Shown: one piece after another, positions 8,796-17,165 of the stretch
How the letters are laid out: every line of letters begins with the position of its first letter
Numbering within the stretch: position 1 is the first letter of the stretch
Source of the DNA: Streptosporangiaceae bacterium
Lineage (GTDB): Bacteria > Actinomycetota > Actinomycetes > Streptosporangiales > Streptosporangiaceae
Reading direction: 5' to 3'
Assembly: GCA_025964715.1 (NCBI GenBank)
Contig: JAOPYH010000138.1
Span: 1 to 54,220 of the forward strand
DNA length: 54,220 nt
Notes under the pieces: model-generated
The model's database searches: none
Told to the model about the DNA's origin: nothing
The model's input: the letters and a program-made list of their open reading frames with translations, nothing else
Program-made: the position numbers and the translations under genes

Positions 8796-9656
8796 CTACA
8801 TTCCGTACCGGCGATTGAAGAAGAGCATCACATTGAGGGCGGTCCGGATGTCGCCGCCCAACATGTCCACAAGCGCCGGACGCTGCCGGGCGCCGATCGC
8901 CGCGAACGCGTCAGCGAAGAACTCACGGCGCCCGAGGTCGTTCGGCTGCAGGTGGAAATCGCTGGCCAGATGCGGAAGACACTGGTCGTACAGCCCGCGG
9001 AACTCGCGGCTATCGGACTGCCAGCCCGAATCCGCGCCGTCGATGTCGTCGAGCGCGTGGCCGACCTCGTGCATCATCACATCCGGCGTGGGCGACGGGC
9101 GGTCACCGACGACGATCTTGCGGTCGCCGTAGGCCCCGGCGCAGATGTCCCAGGTGGCCTTGCCGGACGGCAGGGGCCGGTCCTTGAGATGGCCCATGTC
9201 GTCGAGATCCGGCACGCCGCCGGGGCCGACATAGATCCCGTCGATCCCGGCCGCCAGCTTGTCCTTGAGCGGCTCGGGGAGCGTGGCGAGGCTGTCGATG
9301 GCGCGCACCACGTCCGGCGGCGGGATCTCCTGCGCGTCCCACTGCCGGTAGAGGACGTCCTCCAGCGCGCCGCAGTGCCGCCGGCCGTCCCGCCGTAGCG
9401 GCGCGTCCGGCGGGTGCGGACGGGCGTGCGGCAGGTCCTCGGGAAGTTCGAATTCGCGCCAGGTCGAGCGGTGTTCCACCGGCTCGACCGCGTGCCCGCC
9501 GTCGCGGCCCATCTTGCGGAACCGGCCCAGCGCGTCGCGGGGCTGAGCGCGCCGCGGCCTGGTGGCCCTGTGCTCGCGGGCCTGGTCCGGCGGTGACGAG
9601 GCGAACGCCGGGTCCTTGACGTCTCGGGACCTGCGATGTGTGCCCCAATATCGCAT
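8796..9656 (-). CDS. HExxH metalloprotease-like protein (lethal-factor-like catalytic domain)
   Basis: A 286-residue protein. The C-terminal half has a zincin site: H196-E197-x-x-H200 in MMHEVGHALDD, and about 45 residues later REFFADAFA, where E245 would be the third zinc ligand. This spacing and the DxxxLYxxxLPHL segment between them resemble the catalytic domain of anthrax lethal factor (ATLF-like family), also found in bacterial polymorphic toxins. The first ~90 residues are Arg/Pro/Asp-rich and probably disordered. There is no signal peptide or membrane segment. The ATG at 9654-9656 follows AGGGGAG. Toxin function is inference. Confidence 0.75.
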   Translation of the reverse strand: MRYWGTHRRSRDVKDPAFASSPPDQAREHRATRPRRAQPRDALGRFRKMGRDGGHAVEPVEHRSTWREFELPEDLPHARPHPPDAPLRRDGRRHCGALEDVLYRQWDAQEIPPPDVVRAIDSLATLPEPLKDKLAAGIDGIYVGPGGVPDLDDMGHLKDRPLPSGKATWDICAGAYGDRKIVVGDRPSPTPDVMMHEVGHALDDIDGADSGWQSDSREFRGLYDQCLPHLASDFHLQPNDLGRREFFADAFAAIGARQRPALVDMLGGDIRTALNVMLFFNRRYGM

Positions 9657-9819
9657 CGCGCTCCCCTCGCCGGGCCTTGCGGCCACCCGGACAGGGCTCC
9701 TGGACACCGGCGCGCGGCGACCCGCGCACGCGGTCCGCATCGCCGCTCCTGGCAGGGTAAGGCCGAACGGGACCTGCCGTCACCCCTATGCCGAAGGGGT
9801 AAGGGGTTACGCTGCGGAC

Positions 9820-10128
9820 ATGCTCTATGTCCTCCTCGCCCTGGTCGCACTCGGTGTCTGGCTGTTCTGCCTGTTCGACGTGCTGACCACCGATGAGGCC
9901 GAGGTGCGGAGCCTGCCCAAGTTCGGCTGGTTCTTGATCGTTCTACTGGGGTTCTGGCTGGGAGCCGTCCTGTGGATGGCGGCGGGCCGGCCGCGTCAGC
10001 CCGCCGACCCGGCGGCCCGGACCTGGCCAGGCGCGGACGAGCAGATCCCGCGGGACCTGCCCCGCGGACCCGACGACGACCCCGAGTTCCTGCGCAACCT
10101 GGACCGCCGCCTCCACGGCGACGACTAG
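9820..10128 (+). CDS. PLDc_N domain membrane protein
   Basis: A 102-residue protein. Two hydrophobic segments (about residues 2-20 and 33-53) flank a short loop containing FDVLTTDEAEVRSLPKFGW. This matches the small PLDc_N (phospholipase D/nuclease N-terminal) family that is common in actinobacteria. The C-terminal tail is Pro/Asp/Arg-rich and cytoplasmic. The ATG at 9820 is chosen because the hydrophobic segment starts there. A longer in-frame upstream reading would add a non-conserved Arg-rich stretch. The function is unknown. Confidence 0.8.
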   Translation: MLYVLLALVALGVWLFCLFDVLTTDEAEVRSLPKFGWFLIVLLGFWLGAVLWMAAGRPRQPADPAARTWPGADEQIPRDLPRGPDDDPEFLRNLDRRLHGDD

Positions 10129-10165
10129 CCGCCTCCCCACGCCGCCGCGCGGAGCGCGGCAGGGA

Positions 10166-11152
10166 TCACGCGTAGCTGTGCAGGCCGGAGAACATGTAGT
10201 TGACGCCGAAGAAGTTGAAGATCAGGCAGCCGTAGGCGATCAGGGAGACGACCGCCGCCTTGCGGCCGCGCCAGCCGGCGGTGGCCCGGGCGTGCAGATA
10301 GCAGGCGTAGACGACCCAGGTGACGAACGACCAGATCTCCTTGGGGTCCCAGCCCCAGTAGCGGCCCCACGCCTGGTCCGCCCAGATCGCCCCGGCGATG
10401 ATGGCGAAGGTCCAGATGGGGAAGGCGAACATCGTGACGCGGTGGGCGAGGCGGTCCAGCGACTCGGCCGGCGGGAGCCGGCCCCCTTCAACGGCGGGCG
10501 TACGGCGCGACGTCGCCAGATAGAGGATCGTGGAGATGCCGGCGACGGTGAAGGCTCCGGTCGCCGTGATCGCCGCGGTGACGTGGATCGCGATCCAGTA
10601 CGACTTCAGCGCGGGCACCAGGGGTCCGGCGTCGGTGTAGAGCCAGATGGTCGCGACGCCGAGGGCGATGACGACGAAGAGCATCACGAAGGCGCCGAGG
10701 AACCGGACCTGCTGGCGGGCGAGCAGCACGAGGTAGGCGGTCACCACGGCGAAGGTGATGGCCGTCACGAATTCGTACATGTTGCCCCACGGCCACCGGC
10801 CCGCGGCGAGCCCGCGGGTCAGCAGCATGGCCAGGTGCATACCCCACCCGAGCACGTTGAGCAGGACCGCGAATCTGGCCCAGTCGATCTGGCGCCGTAC
10901 GGGGCCGTCCTCGTCCTCGTCCTCGGTGGACACAGGCCCCGGCCGGGCGGGCGCCGGCTCAGGGCCCCCGACGCCGGCGAGGACCTTGTCCTGCGCCGGC
11001 TCGGCCAGCACCGCGGGGTCCGCGGCGGCGCGCCGATGCCCGAAGGCCAGGTCGGCGGCGTAGCCCAACATGGCCACGACGTACAGGAGCACGGTGCCCA
11101 GCATCAGCTGGTTGCTCAGGTTCGCGAGCTGTGCATCGACCACGCTCGTCAC
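10166..11152 (-). CDS. ccsB: cytochrome c biogenesis protein CcsB (ResC)
   Basis: Haem-handling membrane protein of system II cytochrome c maturation. With ResB it delivers haem to apocytochrome c outside the cell. The 328-residue protein has about eight membrane segments. It carries the tryptophan-rich WWD signature of the haem-handling family in WADQAWGRYWGWDPKE, plus the NMYEF motif. A hydrophilic loop at about residues 40-90 is Ala/Pro/Glu-rich. The gene overlaps the resB stop by 4 bases (ATGA). It is last in the tlpA-ccdA-resB-ccsB set. Confidence 0.96.
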   Translation of the reverse strand: MTSVVDAQLANLSNQLMLGTVLLYVVAMLGYAADLAFGHRRAAADPAVLAEPAQDKVLAGVGGPEPAPARPGPVSTEDEDEDGPVRRQIDWARFAVLLNVLGWGMHLAMLLTRGLAAGRWPWGNMYEFVTAITFAVVTAYLVLLARQQVRFLGAFVMLFVVIALGVATIWLYTDAGPLVPALKSYWIAIHVTAAITATGAFTVAGISTILYLATSRRTPAVEGGRLPPAESLDRLAHRVTMFAFPIWTFAIIAGAIWADQAWGRYWGWDPKEIWSFVTWVVYACYLHARATAGWRGRKAAVVSLIAYGCLIFNFFGVNYMFSGLHSYA

Positions 11153-12699
11153 TCCTTCGTCTCTTCGGGGGACTCACGCGGATCTTCTGAGGACTCGGGC
11201 AGAGCGGCCGCGTCCCCGCGGAGCCGCTCGACTATCTCGTCGAACTCCGGCGTGGGGGCGCCGAGCGTCAGGCCGCCGACCTCGACCACCGTACGCCCAC
11301 CCCCGGTGGCCCGGGCACGGACCCACACCCGGCGCCGGCGGACCAGGAACGAGGTCGCTATGCCCAAGATGGCGATCACCGCGGCCAGCAGGGCCGGCAC
11401 CCGGCCTGGGTCGTCGTTGACCGTGACGCTGATCCACTCCTTGTACCCGGTGAAGGTCACCGCTCCGGCCCCCTGCGGCAGGGTCATCGTGTCGCCGATC
11501 TTCATCGGGTTGACGGCCATCCTGATCGGCTTGAGCCGGACGGGGATGCCCTCGAGCTTGTAGACCGACTGCGGGGTGCCCGAGTCGAGGCCCAGGTCAC
11601 CCTTGAACCCCTGCAGCGCCACCATCGGGTTGGCCGCCCCCGGATAGCCCGAGACGGCCCTCCCCTGCTCGTTCGCGACCGCGGTGGGCCAGAAGACCCC
11701 GATGAAGCCGAGTTGCTGGGGGCGGGCGTCGGGGACCTTGACGACCCCCTCGGAGGTGAGCGTCTTCGGGTCCATCGGGAGGAAGGGCACCGCGCCCTCG
11801 TAGGCGATCTGGCCCTTGCCGTCGCGCACCCGGAACGTGGGCGCGTACCCGTGTCCGAGCAGATAGATCTTGGCGCCGCCGACCTTGAGCGGGTGGTTGA
11901 CCCGCAGGTCGTAGGACCGCTCCTTCGCCAGCGGAGCCGGCTTGTAACGGACCTTGCCGAGAAATTCCGTGGCCTGCCCGCGCTGGGGCCCCTGGGCGAC
12001 ATAGGTCGCCTTGAAGTCGTCAAGGGTGACCGAGAACGGACTGAGCTGTCCCGCGCCGAACTGGCGGCCGGGCTTGAAGGCGTCATAGCTGGTCAGCGTG
12101 TTCGAGAAGCCCGTGCCCTCGGTCAGCAGGACGTTGCCGCGATAGCCGAACGCCCCTCCCATGCCGACTGCGAACAGCAGGACCAGGAGCGCCAGATGGA
12201 AGATCAGGTTGCCGGTCTCGCCGAGGTAACCCTTCTCGGCGGCCACCGACCCGTCGCCGGAGTCGACCCGGAACCGGCGGCCCCGCAGAAGCTCACGGGC
12301 CTCACCGAGGACCTCCTCGGGCGTGGCGCCGGTCTCATAGGAGGCCGACTGCGGCAGGCGGCCGAGGTTGCGCGGCGTCGCCGGCGGCCGGGCCCGCATG
12401 GCCCGATAGTGCTTCCACACGCGCGGGATGACACATCCGGCCAGCGACACGAAGAGCAGGATGTAGATCGCGGCGAACCAGGGCGCGGCGAAGACGTCGA
12501 ACATCGACATCCTGTCCAGCCACGGCCCGAGGTTCTTGTGCGACTCGAAGTACTGATTGACCTTGTCCGGGTTGATGCCGCGCTGCGGCAGCACCGACCC
12601 GGGGACGGCCGCCATCGCGACCAGGAACAACAGGATCAGCGCCGTGCGCATGGAGGTGAGCTGACGCCAGCCCCAGCGCAGCCAGCCGAGCAAGCCCAT
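11149..12699 (-). CDS. resB: cytochrome c biogenesis protein ResB (Ccs1)
   Basis: System II partner of CcsB. The 516-residue protein starts with MGLLGWLRWGWRQLTSMRTALILLF, shown here only as the first membrane-proximal stretch. It has three N-terminal membrane segments, a large extracytoplasmic domain (about residues 200-430) and a final membrane helix near residue 445. The ATG at 12697-12699 overlaps the ccdA stop by one base (TGATG). An upstream in-frame start inside ccdA is less likely. The C-terminal tail is acidic and Ser/Glu-rich. Confidence 0.94.
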   Translation of the reverse strand: MGLLGWLRWGWRQLTSMRTALILLFLVAMAAVPGSVLPQRGINPDKVNQYFESHKNLGPWLDRMSMFDVFAAPWFAAIYILLFVSLAGCVIPRVWKHYRAMRARPPATPRNLGRLPQSASYETGATPEEVLGEARELLRGRRFRVDSGDGSVAAEKGYLGETGNLIFHLALLVLLFAVGMGGAFGYRGNVLLTEGTGFSNTLTSYDAFKPGRQFGAGQLSPFSVTLDDFKATYVAQGPQRGQATEFLGKVRYKPAPLAKERSYDLRVNHPLKVGGAKIYLLGHGYAPTFRVRDGKGQIAYEGAVPFLPMDPKTLTSEGVVKVPDARPQQLGFIGVFWPTAVANEQGRAVSGYPGAANPMVALQGFKGDLGLDSGTPQSVYKLEGIPVRLKPIRMAVNPMKIGDTMTLPQGAGAVTFTGYKEWISVTVNDDPGRVPALLAAVIAILGIATSFLVRRRRVWVRARATGGGRTVVEVGGLTLGAPTPEFDEIVERLRGDAAALPESSEDPRESPEETKE

Positions 12700-13439
12700 C
12701 AGATCACCATTCCGAAGCCGCCGACCCAGCTCTTGACCGAGACCATCACGTCGCCCCACAGACCGGTGACCAGCAGCACGCCGAGGCAGATCAGCATGCC
12801 CCCGCCGACCCGCATGACGACCTGATAGTTCCGCTTGACCGCCCCGAACGCGCCGAGCGCGCGGCGATAGGCCACCGCCGTCAGCACGAACGGCAGGCCG
12901 AGCCCAAGTGAGTAGGCGAGGGACAGCACCGCGCCCCGCGCGGCGCTGGCCTCCGTGAACGCCAGCGACTGTACGGCCGCCAGAGTGGGGCCGATGCAGG
13001 GCGTCCAGCCGAGTCCGAACAGCACCCCGAGGAGGGGTGCTCCGGCCAGCCCCGCGGTGGGGAGCCGGCCGGACTTCACGGTCCGCTGGAGCCCCGGCAC
13101 CAGCCCCATGAAGGCGAGTCCGAACACGATCGTGATCGCGCCGAGCGCCCGGGTGATCGGGTCGGCGTACTGCAGCAGCAACCGGCCGAGCTGCCCGAAC
13201 GCAAGTCCCGCGCCGACGAACACCGCGGTGAACCCCAGGATGAACAGGACCGCGCCGAGGAGGAGCCGGCCGCGCCGCTGCTCGGCCAGATCGGCGCCCG
13301 TCATGCCCGTGACGTAGGACAGGTAACCGGGCACGAGCGGCAGCACGCAGGGGGAGACGAACGACACCAGCCCGGCCAGCGCGGCCACCGGCAGCGCCAC
13401 CAGCAGCGAACCGCTGGTGACCGCGTCTGCCGTGTTCAT
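12699..13439 (-). CDS. ccdA: cytochrome c biogenesis protein CcdA (thiol-disulfide transporter)
   Basis: Polytopic membrane protein that passes reducing equivalents from cytoplasmic thioredoxin to extracytoplasmic thioredoxin-like proteins. It has 246 residues and six to seven membrane segments. The two redox cysteines are C31 (SFVSPCVLPLVPGYLSY) and C148 (GWTPCIGPTL), each in the family Pro-Cys context. It lies 30 bp downstream of the TlpA-like lipoprotein gene, its probable substrate, and is coupled to resB by a 1-base overlap. Confidence 0.96.
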   Translation of the reverse strand: MNTADAVTSGSLLVALPVAALAGLVSFVSPCVLPLVPGYLSYVTGMTGADLAEQRRGRLLLGAVLFILGFTAVFVGAGLAFGQLGRLLLQYADPITRALGAITIVFGLAFMGLVPGLQRTVKSGRLPTAGLAGAPLLGVLFGLGWTPCIGPTLAAVQSLAFTEASAARGAVLSLAYSLGLGLPFVLTAVAYRRALGAFGAVKRNYQVVMRVGGGMLICLGVLLVTGLWGDVMVSVKSWVGGFGMVI

Positions 13440-13469
13440 CGGCTCGCCCCGCTCTGCCGCGTCATAGGC

Positions 13470-14072
13470 CTATTTCTCCGCCACGATCTTGTTCAGCAGC
13501 GGCGTCAGCTTGGAGTAGGTCGTCGAGCCGATGACGCGTACGGCCACGCGCCCGTGCCGGTCCAGGATGAGCGTGCTCGGCACGGCGTTGGGCGGCACGT
13601 CCCGGAAGGCGAGCGTCACCTGGCCGTCGGGGTCGAAGAGGCTCGGATAGGTGACGCTGAAGCTGCGGGCGAAGGCCTTGGCCGGCTCCTGGGAGTCCTT
13701 GATGTCCACGCCGACGAACTCCACACCGTCGGCCTTGTGGTCGGTGTAGGCCTTCTCCAGCGCCGGAGCCTCGGCCCTGCACGGCGCGCACCAGGAGGCC
13801 CAGAAGTTCACCACGGTGATCTTGCCGCTGAGGTCGGTCAGCTTGAGCGGTTTCCCGTCGAGCGTCGTGCCCTCGGCCCGTGGCCCGGGCCTACGGTCGG
13901 CCGGCTTGATGATCTGGGAGTCGCCACTGCCGGGGATGTAGCGGGAGTCGCTGCCGCCGGGGCCTGGCTGCGCCGCCTGCGTGCCGGCACAGCCGGCGAG
14001 CAGGACAGCGGTCACCGCCGCACCGGCGAGGGTACGGGCGGGCATGAGTCGGCGATCCAACGTACTCTCCAC
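13470..14072 (-). CDS. TlpA/ResA-like thioredoxin-fold lipoprotein
   Basis: Extracytoplasmic thiol reductase that probably reduces the CXXCH motif of apocytochrome c using electrons from CcdA. The 200-residue form has a lipobox (AVLLAGC, Cys at residue 28) and a thioredoxin fold with the W-C-A-P-C active site (C95, C98). The start is uncertain. A GTG at 14072 gives 200 residues, while an ATG 9 codons later or a TTG just after GGAGAG would also keep the signal peptide. An inverted repeat overlaps the GTG. Confidence 0.92.
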   Translation of the reverse strand: MESTLDRRLMPARTLAGAAVTAVLLAGCAGTQAAQPGPGGSDSRYIPGSGDSQIIKPADRRPGPRAEGTTLDGKPLKLTDLSGKITVVNFWASWCAPCRAEAPALEKAYTDHKADGVEFVGVDIKDSQEPAKAFARSFSVTYPSLFDPDGQVTLAFRDVPPNAVPSTLILDRHGRVAVRVIGSTTYSKLTPLLNKIVAEK

Positions 14073-14085
14073 TACGAGACGTAGT
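14071..14085. promoter_or_regulatory. inverted repeat at the start of the cytochrome c maturation genes
   Basis: ACTACG-AGA-CGTAGT, a perfect 6-bp-arm palindrome covering the putative tlpA start and only 26 bp from the upstream phosphatase gene. The ACTAC-N5-GTAGT layout resembles operators of BlaI/MecI/CopY-type repressors. It is a candidate control site of the tlpA-ccdA-resB-ccsB operon. Assignment to that repressor family is inference. Confidence 0.5.
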
Positions 14086-14110
14086 ACTTGGCTCTATTGT
14101 GCAGCCGCGG

Positions 14111-14749
14111 TCAGGCGCCCGGCACAGTGGGTCGGCGGACCAGGGACGCGGCGGGCTCCGCGTAGGCCACCGCGGTCAGGCGATCGCCCTCGTAGGCGAA
14201 GCTCGTCACACTCGCCAGCCCGCACTCGCGGCGGCTGGGGTGATGCCAGAGTTTGCGCTGTTCCGCCCGGCGCCGCGCGGTCCAGATCGGCAGCTGGTGG
14301 CTCACGCAGACGGCCTCGTGTCCCCGCGCGGCGTCGCGCGCGACCTCCACGGCCTCCAGCATCCGCTTGGCGATGTCGTCGTAGGACTCACCCCACGACG
14401 GGCGAAAGGGGTTGTAGATGTACGCCCAGTTGGCGGGACGCCGCAGCGATCCGTCACCCACTCCGAAGGTCATGCCCTCGAAGCGGTTGGCCGCCTCGAT
14501 CAGCCGGTCCTCGGTCGTCACCGGCAGGCCGAAGGTCTCGGCGAGCGGTGCGCTGGTCTCCTGGGCCCGCTCCATCGGCGAGGAGAACAGCGCGGTCACG
14601 TCCCGGCCGGCGAACCACTTGGCCGCCGCCTTGGCCATGAGCACCCCGTCCTCGCTGAGGTGGTAGCCCGGCAACCGCCCGTACAGGACGCCCTCAGGAT
14701 TGTGCACCTCACCGTGCCGCAGCAGGTGGACAATGGTCTTCTCACTCAT
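14111..14749 (-). CDS. histidine phosphatase (phosphoglycerate mutase-like) family protein
   Basis: A 212-residue member of the histidine phosphatase superfamily. The catalytic RHGE motif is at residues 11-14 with H12 as the phosphorylated histidine. SSPMERAQETS carries the second Arg, and the late histidine is in CVSHQLPIW. The specific substrate cannot be told. It lies just upstream of the cytochrome c maturation genes on the same strand, a placement seen in other actinobacteria, with a 38-bp gap that holds an inverted repeat. Confidence 0.9.
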   Translation of the reverse strand: MSEKTIVHLLRHGEVHNPEGVLYGRLPGYHLSEDGVLMAKAAAKWFAGRDVTALFSSPMERAQETSAPLAETFGLPVTTEDRLIEAANRFEGMTFGVGDGSLRRPANWAYIYNPFRPSWGESYDDIAKRMLEAVEVARDAARGHEAVCVSHQLPIWTARRRAEQRKLWHHPSRRECGLASVTSFAYEGDRLTAVAYAEPAASLVRRPTVPGA

Positions 14750-14761
14750 GGCGCGACAAGA

Positions 14762-15721
14762 CTACCCGCCACCGTGAGCACCCTCGCCCGCACCGCGCGC
14801 ATCCGGCCTGGGGCCGAGCTCTCCGGGATCGGCGGGCGACACGGCTCGGACGGCCGCGACGGCCGCCCGGATCCCCGGACGGCGGGCCGCCTCCTCTCGC
14901 CAGATCGCGTAGACCCGGCGGGTCAGTGACGGCCGTAGCGGGATGACCCGCACCCCTGGGGGCACGTCGCCGCGGCCGAGCCGGGGGAGTATCGCCACCC
15001 CCAGGCCCACGGCGACGAGAGCCAGCTGGGTGGCGTACTCATAAGCCATGTGGTCGATGCGGGGCTCGCTGTCGCCGATCCGCAAGGTGTGGGTCAGCCA
15101 GTCGAAGCACACCGTCCCGGCCGAGCTGATCCACGGGTCCGCGGCCAGCTCCCTCAGCTCGACGAAGTCACGCGCGGCCAGCGGGTGGTCCGCGGGCAGG
15201 GCCACGTCCGCGATGTCGTCGCAGATCGCGCCCTTGCAGAGCCCGTGGGGCGCCACGAACGGCTGGTTGCTCCAGTCCTGCACGATCGCGAGGTCGAGGT
15301 CGCCCCGCGCGACCAGCGCGATGCTGTCGGCCGGGTCGTACTCATGCAGCCGGACGCGCAGCTGCGGGTGCTCGCGGCGCAGCCGCGCGAGCGCGGACGG
15401 CACGAGCCCGCGCGCCGCGGTCGGGAAGGCGCCGAGTGACAGCTCCCCCACCACGGCGCCCCGGTGGGCCTCCAGGTCTGCCTGGGCGCGCTCGACCAGG
15501 GACAGGATCCGGTGCGCGTGCCCGACGAGCAGCTCGGCGGCGTCGGTGAGGCGCACGCCGCGGCCGTTGCGCTCGAGCAGCTTCTGCCCGGTCTCCCGTT
15601 CGAGTTTGGCCACCTGCTGCGACACGGCCGACGTCGTGACGTGCAGGACCTCGGCGGCGGCGCTCACTGATCCGTGCTCGGCGATGGCGTGCAGAGCGCG
15701 CAGACGGTCCAGGTCCAGCAT
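14762..15721 (-). CDS. LysR family transcriptional regulator
   Basis: A 319-residue LysR-type regulator. The N-terminal winged helix-turn-helix (about residues 3-60) includes GSVSAAAEVLHVTTSAVSQQ. The linker helix follows, then the periplasmic-binding-protein-like effector domain (about 88-290). The C-terminal ~25 residues are Gly/Pro/Ala-rich. It lies 12 bp upstream of the phosphatase gene and 42 bp downstream of hemL. Its own promoter (TGGACC-17-TAGTCT) ends 6 nt before the ATG, so the mRNA is probably leaderless. The effector is unknown. Confidence 0.93.
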   Translation of the reverse strand: MLDLDRLRALHAIAEHGSVSAAAEVLHVTTSAVSQQVAKLERETGQKLLERNGRGVRLTDAAELLVGHAHRILSLVERAQADLEAHRGAVVGELSLGAFPTAARGLVPSALARLRREHPQLRVRLHEYDPADSIALVARGDLDLAIVQDWSNQPFVAPHGLCKGAICDDIADVALPADHPLAARDFVELRELAADPWISSAGTVCFDWLTHTLRIGDSEPRIDHMAYEYATQLALVAVGLGVAILPRLGRGDVPPGVRVIPLRPSLTRRVYAIWREEAARRPGIRAAVAAVRAVSPADPGELGPRPDARGAGEGAHGGG

Positions 15722-15727
15722 GAAGTG

Positions 15728-15756
15728 AGACTAAACCCTTTCCAGCAGGCGGTCCA
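15728..15756 (-). promoter_or_regulatory. LysR gene promoter (leaderless)
   Basis: On the minus strand -35 TGGACC (15751-15756), 17-bp spacer and -10 TAGTCT (15728-15733), followed by 6 nt and the ATG. There is no Shine-Dalgarno sequence. Transcription would start at or next to the initiation codon. Confidence 0.5.
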
Positions 15757-15763
15757 CGGATCT

Positions 15764-17059
15764 CTAAAGCGTGACCTGAGCCGCGGCCCGGGCCGCGTGC
15801 GGCAGTGCCTCCGCGACCCGGTCGAGGGCGGCGTCGTCATGCGCGGCGGACAGGAACCACGCCTCGAACGCAGACGGCGGGAGGTAAACGCCGTGGTCGA
15901 GGGCGGCGTGGAAGAAGGCCGCGTAGGCCTGGCCGTTCTGCTTCTGCGCGGTCTCGAAGTCCTTGACCTCGTCCGGCCCGAAGAACACCGAGAACAGGCT
16001 GCCGGCGGTCTGCGTCCGATGCGGGACCCCCTCCTTGGCCAGAGCCTCCGAGGCCCACCCGGCGACCAGCGAGGCCGCCCGGTCCACGGCCGCGTAGACC
16101 TCGCCGGTGGCGTTGCGCAGGGTGGCCAGGCCGGCGGCCATGGCGAGCGGGTTCCCCGAGAGCGTGCCCGCCTGGTAGACCGGCCCCGAGGGGGCGAGCA
16201 GGTCCATGACCTCCGCACGTCCGCCGAACGCGGCGGCCGGCAGCCCGCCGCCCATGACCTTGCCGAAGGTCATGAGGTCTCCGGCGACGCCCTCGCGGCC
16301 GTACCAGCCCGAGCGCGTCACCCGGAACCCGGTCAGCACCTCGTCGATGATCAGCAGCGCGCCGTGCCGCTCGCACACCGCCTTCAGCCGCGCGTTGAAA
16401 CCCTCCTGCGGCGGCACGATCCCCATGTTGGCCGGGCAGGCCTCGGTGATGACGCAGGCGATCTCGTCCCCGTACTCCGCGAAGGCCGCGTTCACGGCCG
16501 CCGGGTCGTTGTAGCGGAGCACGATGGTGTCCGCCGTCGTGGCCCCGGTCACGCCAGGAGTGTCCGGGAGCCCGAGCGTGGCGACTCCGGACCCCGCGGC
16601 GGCGAGCAGCGCGTCGACGTGCCCGTGGTAGCACCCGGCGAACTTCACGATCTTCGAACGGCCGGTGAAGCCGCGGGCCAGCCGGATCGCCGACATGGTC
16701 GCCTCCGTGCCGGAGTTGACCAGCCGCACCTTCTCCACGGGGGTGCGCGCCACGATCTCCTCGGCGAGCTCGACCTCGCCGGGTGTGGGAGCGCCGTAGG
16801 ACGTGCCGCGCCCGGCCGCCTCCCGTATCGCGGAAACCACCGCGGGATGGGCGTGACCGAGGATCATCGGCCCCCAGGAGCAGATCAGATCCACATATTG
16901 TCGGTCATCGGCGTCGGTCAGATAGGGTCCTCTTCCCGAGACCATGAAGGGTGGCGTGCCGCCCACGGCTCGGAAGGCCCGCACCGGCGAATTGACCCCT
17001 CCGGGGACCACCGCGCCGGCCCGCTCGAACAGTTGCTGTGAATGGTTGCTCGATGTCAC
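15764..17059 (-). CDS. hemL: glutamate-1-semialdehyde 2,1-aminomutase
   Basis: PLP enzyme that turns glutamate-1-semialdehyde into 5-aminolevulinate, the second step of C5-pathway haem synthesis after HemA. The 431-residue protein has the class III aminotransferase fold. The Schiff-base lysine is K267 in [27 protein letters not shown] and [11 protein letters not shown] are family signatures. It supplies the substrate of HemB, whose gene lies about 4 kb away on the same strand. The GTG start at 17057-17059 has no clear Shine-Dalgarno sequence. Confidence 0.97.
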   Translation of the reverse strand: MTSSNHSQQLFERAGAVVPGGVNSPVRAFRAVGGTPPFMVSGRGPYLTDADDRQYVDLICSWGPMILGHAHPAVVSAIREAAGRGTSYGAPTPGEVELAEEIVARTPVEKVRLVNSGTEATMSAIRLARGFTGRSKIVKFAGCYHGHVDALLAAAGSGVATLGLPDTPGVTGATTADTIVLRYNDPAAVNAAFAEYGDEIACVITEACPANMGIVPPQEGFNARLKAVCERHGALLIIDEVLTGFRVTRSGWYGREGVAGDLMTFGKVMGGGLPAAAFGGRAEVMDLLAPSGPVYQAGTLSGNPLAMAAGLATLRNATGEVYAAVDRAASLVAGWASEALAKEGVPHRTQTAGSLFSVFFGPDEVKDFETAQKQNGQAYAAFFHAALDHGVYLPPSAFEAWFLSAAHDDAALDRVAEALPHAARAAAQVTL

Positions 17060-17103
17060 GGGGCAAGTCTGTCATCACCCGGGTTCCGATCCGGGGCAGC
17101 CCC

Positions 17104-17132
17104 TTGACGTGCCCATCACCAGCCGATATCCC
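17104..17132 (+). promoter_or_regulatory. promoter of the pseudokinase gene
   Basis: -35 TTGACG (17104-17109), 17-bp spacer and -10-like TATCCC (17127-17132). It lies 33 bp before the GTG start, which has its own ribosome-binding site GGGGAGG. The two elements sit in the 106-bp divergent spacer with hemL. Confidence 0.45.
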
Positions 17133-17165
17133 ACCAAAGGGGCTAATCATTCGGGGAGGTACAAC

